From the IMG/VR virus record IMGVR_UViG_3300030060_006046, positions 546-22,626 of that record: DNA of 22,081 nucleotides, one strand, 5' to 3'. A model generated the notes under the pieces. That model had not been told where the DNA came from, did no database searches, and saw nothing but the letters and a program-made list of their open reading frames with translations. This document shows positions 1 through 6,800 of the stretch, piece by piece (the stretch's first letter is position 1; each line of letters starts with the position of its first letter). The stretch is from a virus. Made by a program: the position numbers and the translations under genes.

Positions 1-1
1 A

Positions 2-334
2 GCTGCACACGGTTACTTTGGTCGTCTTATCTTCCAGTATGCTTCATTCAACAACTCAAGAAGTCTTCACTTCTTCCTTGCAGTATTCCCTGTAGTTTGC
101 GTATGGTTAACTTCAATGGGCATTTGCACAATGGCATTCAACTTAAATGGTTTCAACTTTAACCAGTCTGTAGTTGATGCACAAGGTAAAATCGTACCTA
201 CATGGGGCGACGTTCTTAACAGAGCAAACCTTGGTATGGAAGTAATGCATGAGAGAAATGCACACAACTTCCCACTAGACCTAGCATGTGCTGAGTCTTC
301 AACAGTTGCTTTAACAGCACCTTCAATCGGTTAA
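2..334 (+). CDS. psbA: Photosystem II D1 protein, C-terminal 110 residues (5' end outside window)
   Basis: D1 is the reaction-centre subunit of photosystem II in the thylakoid membrane. It carries half of the cofactors and most of the manganese-cluster ligands. The frame is open from the first bases, so the gene begins upstream. Counting back from the conserved C-terminus, the visible part starts near residue 250. The expected residues are all present: His252, Ser264 and Phe265 of the QB pocket; His272, a non-haem iron ligand; and the manganese-cluster residues His332, Glu333, His337, Asp342 and Ala344. After Ala344 a 15-residue tail ([15 protein letters not shown]) remains. It has the form of the cyanobacterial C-terminal extension that the host processing protease CtpA removes. 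No intron interrupts this part. In cyanophages, viral D1 is known to replace damaged host D1 during infection. psbD follows after a terminator. Confidence 0.98.
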   Translation, partial: AAHGYFGRLIFQYASFNNSRSLHFFLAVFPVVCVWLTSMGICTMAFNLNGFNFNQSVVDAQGKIVPTWGDVLNRANLGMEVMHERNAHNFPLDLACAESSTVALTAPSIG

Positions 335-357
335 TTTCTTAACCAAATCAAACACAA

Positions 358-379
358 GGGGTCTTCGTGACCCCTTTTT
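358..379 (+). terminator. Rho-independent terminator between psbA and psbD
   Basis: A perfect 6-bp GC-rich stem (GGGGTC 358-363 with GACCCC 369-374) closes a 5-base loop containing TTCG and is followed directly by TTTTT at 375-379. It starts 23 bases after the psbA stop. The psbD ribosome-binding site (AGGAG, 383-387) begins only a few bases after the T-run. Transcripts ending here would give psbA-only messages, and psbD would need read-through. Confidence 0.85.
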
Positions 380-391
380 ATTAGGAGAATT

Positions 392-1468
392 ATGGTAGCA
401 TCTACCTTACAACCAACTACAAGAGGTTGGTTTGATGTACTTGATGACTGGTTAAAAAGAGACCGTTTCGTATTCATCGGATGGTCTGGACTTCTATTAC
501 TTCCTTGTGCTTTTCTATCAATTGGTGGTTGGTTCACAGGAACTACTTTTGTTACAAGTTGGTATACACACGGAGTAGCAAGTTCATATCTGGAAGGATG
601 TAACTTTTTAACAGCAGCAGTATCCACACCTGGCGATGCAATGGGTCACAGTTTACTGTTCCTATGGGGTCCTGAAGCACAGGGTTCATTCGTTCGTTGG
701 ATACAACTTGGTGGATTATGGAACTTTGTAGCGTTACATGGAGTCTTCGGACTTATAGGTTTCATGCTTCGTCAGTTTGAGATTGCAGGTCTTGTAGGGA
801 TTCGTCCTTATAATGCTCTTGCTTTTTCAGCAGTTATCGCAGTATTCACAAGTATATTTTTGATCTATCCATTAGGTCAGCACAGTTGGTTCTTCGCACC
901 TTCATTTGGTGTGGCAGCAATCTTCCGTTATATTTTGTTTATTCAAGGTTTCCACAACATTACATTGAATCCATTTCATATGATGGGTGTTGCGGGTATT
1001 CTTGGTGGTGCACTTTTGTGTGCAATTCATGGTGCAACAGTGCAGAACACATTGTATGAAGATTCATCCATCTACACAGAGGGACAAATTCAGAGTACAA
1101 CATTCCGTGCTTTTGATCCAACACAGGAAGAAGAAACTTACAGTATGATTACAGCAAACAGATTCTGGTCACAGATATTTGGTATTGCTTTCTCAAATAA
1201 AAGATTTCTACACTTCTTAATGTTGTTCGTACCTGTGATGGGTATGTGGACATCATCTATCGGTATCGTAGGTCTTGCACTTAACTTAAGAGCATACGAC
1301 TTTGTATCTCAAGAGATAAGAGCAGCAGAAGACCCAGAGTTCGAGACTTTCTATACAAAGAATATTCTTCTTAATGAAGGTATGAGAGCGTGGATGTCAT
1401 CTGTTGACCAACCACATGAGAACTTTGTGTTCCCAGAGGAAGTATTACCTCGTGGTAATGCACTCTAA
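392..1468 (+). CDS. psbD: Photosystem II D2 protein
   Basis: D2 is the partner of D1 in the photosystem II reaction centre in the thylakoid membrane. It carries the other half of the P680 chlorophylls, QA and the redox-active tyrosine. The 358-residue protein matches the family end to end, from [20 protein letters not shown] near the start to the C-terminus [12 protein letters not shown]. Seen at the expected places are His116 (accessory chlorophyll), Tyr159 (the TyrD equivalent), His196 (P680 chlorophyll), and His213 and His274 (non-haem iron). Cyanobacterial D2 is usually about 352 residues. The extra residues lie between His213 and His274, where [11 protein letters not shown] lies between the conserved NTLYED and TTFRAF. 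An AGGAG ribosome-binding site at 383-387 supports the ATG at 392. The gene probably shares the psbA promoter by read-through and is followed by a strong terminator. Like psbA, it would support host photosynthesis during infection. Confidence 0.98.
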   Translation: MVASTLQPTTRGWFDVLDDWLKRDRFVFIGWSGLLLLPCAFLSIGGWFTGTTFVTSWYTHGVASSYLEGCNFLTAAVSTPGDAMGHSLLFLWGPEAQGSFVRWIQLGGLWNFVALHGVFGLIGFMLRQFEIAGLVGIRPYNALAFSAVIAVFTSIFLIYPLGQHSWFFAPSFGVAAIFRYILFIQGFHNITLNPFHMMGVAGILGGALLCAIHGATVQNTLYEDSSIYTEGQIQSTTFRAFDPTQEEETYSMITANRFWSQIFGIAFSNKRFLHFLMLFVPVMGMWTSSIGIVGLALNLRAYDFVSQEIRAAEDPEFETFYTKNILLNEGMRAWMSSVDQPHENFVFPEEVLPRGNAL

Positions 1469-1494
1469 ACCAAAATCACTATTTGATTACATTT

Positions 1495-1524
1495 ACCTCG
1501 AAAAAAATTTCGGGGTATTTTTTT
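1495..1524 (+). terminator. Rho-independent terminator after psbD
   Basis: A 9-bp stem (ACCTCGAAA 1495-1503 with TTTCGGGGT 1508-1516, one T-G wobble) closes an AAAA loop and runs into seven Ts at 1518-1524. It lies 26 bases after the psbD stop. A second, overlapping pairing (GGGG 1512-1515 with CCCC 1526-1529 across the T-run) is also possible. This would end the photosynthesis transcript before the HNH and structural genes. Confidence 0.85.
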
Positions 1525-1563
1525 GCCCCTTATATCTCAAAATCTTAAGTTAACCTTAAATCT

Positions 1564-1570
1564 CTAAATA
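1564..1570 (+). promoter_or_regulatory. Possible late promoter before the HNH gene
   Basis: CTAAATA at 1564-1570 is one base off the T4-like late consensus (TATAAATA) and ends 19 bases before the HNH ATG at 1590. The stretch 1531-1589 is AT-rich and otherwise featureless, and has no clear Shine-Dalgarno site. The assignment rests on one degenerate motif and is weak. Confidence 0.35.
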
Positions 1571-1589
1571 TTTTCAGTTACAATTTCAT

Positions 1590-1961
1590 ATGGGTATCCT
1601 CCATTCTTCTAAGGCTTATGTTTTTAATCTACACACAACGAGTTCAGCAGAGGCAAAAAGATTATGGAGAAGAGATGTAAAAGAGAAATGGAATTGGGAA
1701 TGTGCATATTGTGGAGACAGTAATAATTTAACAATTGATCATGTAGTACCACGTTCTAAAGGTGGTCCTGACTTTACAAAGAATGTAGTCTGTTGTTGTA
1801 ATGACTGCAATCAAAGTAAAGGTCACGAACCTTGGGAAGAGTGGTATCTGAATCAAGATTTCTTCTCATATAAGAAGCATCAAAAAATAAAGGAGTGGAT
1901 GGAACCAGACCCACCACAGGATCTATTTGCATATCGTCCAAGACGCAATAATGCAACTTGA
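1590..1961 (+). CDS. Free-standing HNH homing-type endonuclease
   Basis: This is a 123-residue protein with a compact HNH nuclease core and zinc ribbon. Zinc cysteines are seen at C38/C41 (ECAYC) and at C70/C73 (CNDC). The active-site elements are D50-H51 in LTIDHVVPRSKGG, N65 in TKNVV, and N74 in CNQSKG, where N replaces the final H as in many members. HNH enzymes cut DNA using one metal ion; free-standing phage versions often act as homing endonucleases that spread themselves and their flanks. Cyanophage psbA neighbourhoods are known sites for such genes: F-CphI of phage S-PM2 sits beside psbA. Here the gene lies directly after psbD, between a terminator and the late structural genes. No group I intron is visible in the psbA fragment or in psbD. 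The target site cannot be read from the sequence. The start is uncertain because no ribosome-binding site is evident. Confidence 0.9.
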   Translation: MGILHSSKAYVFNLHTTSSAEAKRLWRRDVKEKWNWECAYCGDSNNLTIDHVVPRSKGGPDFTKNVVCCCNDCNQSKGHEPWEEWYLNQDFFSYKKHQKIKEWMEPDPPQDLFAYRPRRNNAT

Positions 1962-1968
1962 ATAAATA
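1961..1968 (+). promoter_or_regulatory. T4-like late promoter for the first structural unit
   Basis: AATAAATA at 1961-1968 matches the NATAAATA late element described in T4-like cyanophages, and its first base is the last base of the HNH stop codon. The ATG of the next gene is 41 bases downstream, the longest leader of the units here. A T4-type start of transcription roughly 5-7 bases past the element would put the mRNA 5' end at the hairpins at 1974-2002. Confidence 0.7.
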
Positions 1969-1973
1969 AACCA

Positions 1974-2002
1974 GCAGTACATACTGCATAACGGTACATA
2001 CC
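1974..2002 (+). other. Two tandem inverted repeats in the leader
   Basis: GCAGTA-CA-TACTGC (1974-1987) and GGTA-CA-TACC (1993-2002) are both perfect inverted repeats sharing the core GTACATAC, which recurs 17 bases apart. They occupy the inferred 5' end of the late transcript, so they could form small hairpins in the RNA or be a paired protein site on DNA. The function is not known. Confidence 0.5.
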
Positions 2003-2009
2003 AAAATAT

Positions 2010-3866
2010 ATGGCAACTCCTTTTAGGTTAAAGAGGTCTGCTGTCACTGGGAAGCGTCCTGGTTTGACGGATATGCAGATCGGAGAATTAGCAATCAATT
2101 TTTATGATGGGCATCTATTCGCAGAGAGAGACACGCAAGGTGTTGGAATAGGTACAACAGTCGCACTATTAACCCCTTGGGTTGAAAATTTTGGTGGTGG
2201 ATCGATAGTATATAATGGAATCGTAACAGCAACATCATATCACGGTAATCAAGTAATCGGAACTCCTGCAGGTGGATTTAAGTCAGGAGCATTTACAATT
2301 GCAAATTCAGATCATACGAAAGATTCAATCAACGAACTTAATTTTATATTAGGTAAGTTAGTTCCAGCTGCACCTGATACACTAAATGCTTTAAGTGTTT
2401 CATTGACAGGCACTGCGGGTAATGGAAGATTGTGCCAAGGATTCACACCGACTAATAATACAGGAGGATCAGCACCAGTAGCGGCAACGCAATATACAAG
2501 AAACACTGATAGCACGATTACATCAAATTATATCAACGATGTCGGACCAGGTGATAATGGCACAGTGATTGGGAAGGTTAATGCTGCATCTGTTGGTAAT
2601 ATTTCATTTGATACTAATGTAAATAATGGTACAAATGGTGGAATACAAGTAGCAGATAATAAAGATGCATCATTTTCAACAAGAAATACAGGCATCACTT
2701 CACAATTCTATCAAGTCTATGATGTAAGATTTCTAAATGCAACATCACCTGATGGATTTAACAAAGCATTCTTTACTCATGGATCAGCAACAAGTAATGA
2801 TGTTTTCTGGTATGAAGATCCGAGTACAGTAAGTGCTCCTGTTATTTCATTCAGTGGAGTGACTGTTCCTTCAAGTTCATCTCACACAGTTGCATACTCA
2901 TCTGGAGTTCCTCATTATACGGAGTCAGCAAATAATACATTCACATATGTCTTGACAGTCACCAATGCATCGGGTGATATGTACACTCAAAATACATTTG
3001 TAACTCAAGATAGTAATACAGGAAGTGCCTTTGCAAATACAGGAAATAAAAGTTATACTGATTTTAATGGTGGAACAAATCCACCTACACAAAATTATGG
3101 AGTTGGTACTGGTGTAACAGCACTTGTATCAGGTGTCCCTAGAAATATACATAACACAATTACATCAAATCATTTTAATAGATATGATGCATTTACACCC
3201 TATGGTAGTCATAATAATCAGAGAGTCAGCTACAGCACAGCATTAAACATTATGGGAACATCTGCTACTACGTCACAAGTTGATGAAGATAATATTAACA
3301 TATCTGGAACTCTTGGTTCTGGTTCAGGAAATGCAATTCGTGTTGATGCTGGTGCAGGAACAGACACACCAACTCCTGTAACAACCACTTTTAATTCAAG
3401 TGGAACTCCTGCAGTTTATGAGGCAATTGTAAGAGGAGGCACACTTCGTCACGATCAAACAAATTACTCAACAGGTTATTTACCTGTAGGTCCTAATTAC
3501 TCCTCTGGTAGAAGTGGTACACAATACTTCCAGATGTTAATTACTCGTAATGCAGTTTCGCAGTTCAATATAGTTGTTTCTGGTTCTTATGCAGGTTGTC
3601 AGGTTTGCTTGCCCGATAATTCAACTTGGACAACTGGATTGAATAATACAAATGGTTGGGCAGATATGTTCACTGCATATGGAGGTTCTGGGGTTCCTCG
3701 AAATGCCTCACCTGGTTGTGCTTTCGCTGGAAATATGACTGGTGGTAGTGGTACATTTACCTGTGTATTTGGAACAGAATCATCATCAAATGGTAATGGA
3801 AAAATCTTAATTAGATTTAAGTTGACTTCTGGTCAGTCGATCACAAATATTCAATTCACAGCATAG
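2010..3866 (+). CDS. Tail-fibre-like structural protein (618 aa)
   Basis: This is probably a virion protein, the first gene of the first late unit. Residues 1-70 form a module I associate with cyanophage fibre genes: RSAVTGKRPG, then IGELAINFYDGHLFAERDTQ, then a TPWVENFGGGS motif and GIVTATSYHG, resembling the GIVTAT repeats of the other fibres here. The middle (about 100-480) is rich in Ser, Thr, Asn and Gly and looks like beta-sandwich or Ig-like folding, for example FTYVLTVTNASGDMYTQNTF. The C-terminal third contains four cysteines (CQVC, GCAFAG, FTCVFG), unusual among these cysteine-poor fibres. There is no signal peptide or membrane segment. The ATG at 2010 has no ribosome-binding site and sits 41 bases from a late promoter. 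The next gene starts 9 bases after the stop. A structural role is inferred from composition and context; the exact place in the tail is unknown. Confidence 0.8.
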   Translation: MATPFRLKRSAVTGKRPGLTDMQIGELAINFYDGHLFAERDTQGVGIGTTVALLTPWVENFGGGSIVYNGIVTATSYHGNQVIGTPAGGFKSGAFTIANSDHTKDSINELNFILGKLVPAAPDTLNALSVSLTGTAGNGRLCQGFTPTNNTGGSAPVAATQYTRNTDSTITSNYINDVGPGDNGTVIGKVNAASVGNISFDTNVNNGTNGGIQVADNKDASFSTRNTGITSQFYQVYDVRFLNATSPDGFNKAFFTHGSATSNDVFWYEDPSTVSAPVISFSGVTVPSSSSHTVAYSSGVPHYTESANNTFTYVLTVTNASGDMYTQNTFVTQDSNTGSAFANTGNKSYTDFNGGTNPPTQNYGVGTGVTALVSGVPRNIHNTITSNHFNRYDAFTPYGSHNNQRVSYSTALNIMGTSATTSQVDEDNINISGTLGSGSGNAIRVDAGAGTDTPTPVTTTFNSSGTPAVYEAIVRGGTLRHDQTNYSTGYLPVGPNYSSGRSGTQYFQMLITRNAVSQFNIVVSGSYAGCQVCLPDNSTWTTGLNNTNGWADMFTAYGGSGVPRNASPGCAFAGNMTGGSGTFTCVFGTESSSNGNGKILIRFKLTSGQSITNIQFTA

Positions 3867-3875
3867 GGGTATATC

Positions 3876-6800
3876 ATGGCATTAACAACAGAGCAAAAGG
3901 TTGACTTACTCCTTAAAAAATTAGGTTATACAAAAACGAAAACTGGATCTGTATTTGGAACAGGTTCTGTATCAGGTACAGGAAAACAACCCTTTGGTGA
4001 GGCAATACCATCACCACTGATTGTTGCAAATGGTTCTTTATGGAATGAGAGTGATTCAATTCCAGCGACTCCACCTGGTTCAGATACTAATCAAGTAAAA
4101 AGATATCCAACAACCTCTGCGTTGAGAATGACACTGGATACCACAGTGACTCCAAATCGTTCTTTCATTGCATATACAACATATAATAATACTTCATCGG
4201 CAAGATTAACAAATTGGATTGATACACAATTTGGTCCTGATTATCAACTTGAAGTTTATGTAGATGATGCAACAGATCCTGATAATAAGTTACCTGAAGG
4301 TGGTTCTGGATCTAATGATGGTTGGTATTTTGATTATTCTGCTGGTGTACTAAACTTTAGTGATACTAATCTTCCTTCTGGAGTTAACGGAGCAGGTACG
4401 AATGTTTATATTGTAGGTTACAGATATGTTGGTCAAACTGGTGCACCCACACCAGGTATCTCTACATTCTCATATCTTGATCTTACAGTTGAAAGAAATC
4501 TTGATGTTGGTGTTCAAGGTGGTATTTCTACATTCCGACATAATATTGATGCGAATGGTATAATCGAAGGTATTGCTGGAGAGAATAAGATACCATTCTT
4601 ATATTCTAACCTAGCAGCACTACCCAATGCAGGAACATATCATGGTATGTTTGCTCACGTTCATTCAGAAGGTAGAGGATATTTCGCACACGCAGGTAAT
4701 TGGTTAGAGTTAGTTAATAAAGATACAAGTGGTAATGTAGGATTAAGCGGAGATTTAGATGTTGATGGTCATACTAACTTAGATAACGTAAGCATTGCTG
4801 GAGTAACCACCACTGGTGGATTATTAGATATTAATGCAGGTGGTCAGGCAAATACATTTAAAGTTGAAGATTTAACAGATAATCGTATTGTTATTGCTGG
4901 AACTGGTGGAGAATTAGAAGATAGTGCAAATCTAACATTTGACGGTTCGACACTTGGAGTCACTGGTGATGCGACATTTAGTGGTAATGTTTCAATTGGT
5001 GGAACATTAACATATGAAGACGTTACTAACGTTGATTCTGTTGGACTATTAACAGCAAGATCTGGTATTCGTGTTACTGGTGGTGTTATTGAAGCACAAG
5101 CAGGTGAGAATAAGATACCATCTCTCTATGCGAATATGGCAGCATTGCCAAGTCCATCTACCTATCATGGAATGTTTGCTCACGTTCATTCCACAGGTAG
5201 AGGTTATTTTGCACACGGTGGTGCTTGGTATGAATTAGTTAATGCTGATTTAACTGGTAGAGTTGGAACAGGAACAGAGAGTTACTTTATTGATCGTCTT
5301 GTATCAACATCAACAACTGCAACCTCATTAAATGTCACTGGAGTAACAACTGCTGTTACTGTAGATATCAACGGAGACTTAGATGTAGATGGTCATACAA
5401 ATCTAGACAATGTAAACATCGTTGGTGTAGTCACTGTAACTGGTGAGATAAAAATACCAGATTTAAGTGGTAGTAATAACAGAATAACATTTGGAGATAG
5501 TCAAGATTTACAAATATTCCATAGTTCTGGTGCAAATTATATCAAAGTTATCAATGCTCAAAATTTGGTATTTGGAACAAATAATACTAATAGAGCTTTG
5601 TTTGAAAGTTCTGGTAACTTCAGACCTGTTGTTGATGGTGTTTATGATCTTGGTGTAAGTGCAACAAGATGGAAAAATGTTTATGCAGACACCTATATTG
5701 GAAATGGAAATTTAGGTATCGTAACCGCAACAGAAATAGACTTAAATGGTGACTTAGATGTAGATGGTCATACAAACTTAGATAATGTAAGCATCGCTGG
5801 AGTAACAACTACTGCAGGATTATTAGATATTAATGCTGGTGGTCAAGCAAATACATTTAAGGTAGAAGATTTAACTTCTGGTAGAGTTGTTCTTGCAGGA
5901 ACTGGTGGTGAGTTAGAGGATAGTAATAATTTAAGATTTGATGGAACAGATCTTTATGTAAGTGGTATTCGTGTTGGTTCTGGTAATGGTGGAATTATTG
6001 GTGATGATATCATTACAAGAAATCTAAAGGTAAATGGTATTTCAACATTCATTGGTATTGCTACATTTAATAATGCAACATTTCATGGAGATATAGATGT
6101 TGATGGTCACACAAACTTAGATAATATTTCTGTTGCAGGTGTCACCACATTTACTGGAAATATTGATGCAAATGGAAATTTAGATGTTGATGGAATAACA
6201 GACCTAGATGTATTGAACGTCGCTGAAGCAGCAACATTTAGTAGTTCAGCAGAATTTGATGGTAATGCAAAGTTCGATAGCACAATCACTGCTGGTGGTG
6301 CTACAGGAAGTAACGGTCAATATCTAAAATCAACTGGTAGTGGAGTTGCTTGGGCATCATTCCCAACTGCAAGAACATCACAAGCATTCACTGCATCTTC
6401 AGGACAGACAACATTCAGTTTCAGTTACACTGTTGGACTTGTTGATGTATTTGTAAATGGTATTAAGTTATCAACTAGTGAATTCACTGCGACTAATGGT
6501 AGTTCAGTTGTACTAGCGGTTGGTTGTTTTGTCGGAGATATTGTAGAGATACTTTCTTATAATACTGCAACTGGAGGAGGAGGTGGTGGTTCTCTTAATA
6601 ATATTGTTGAAGACACGACCCCACAGTTAGGAGGAAACCTTGATTTATTCAATAAAACTATTAATGGTACAGGTGGAATCAATATTACTGGTGTTGTTAC
6701 TGCCACAACATTTATAGGTGATGGATCTGGTCTTACAGGAGTAACAGCATCTGGAACGGGTGTTGTTATAAAAGATGGTGGTTCAACAGTTGGAACCGCT

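Noticed and set aside
2-1468. Group I intron in psbA or psbD
   Set aside because: Both frames run uninterrupted through all conserved residues present here. The 5' part of psbA is outside the window and cannot be judged.
1774-2098. Antisense open frames over the HNH gene and the following leader
   Set aside because: They overlap the zinc and active-site coding region of the HNH gene and the late promoter; no motifs are seen.
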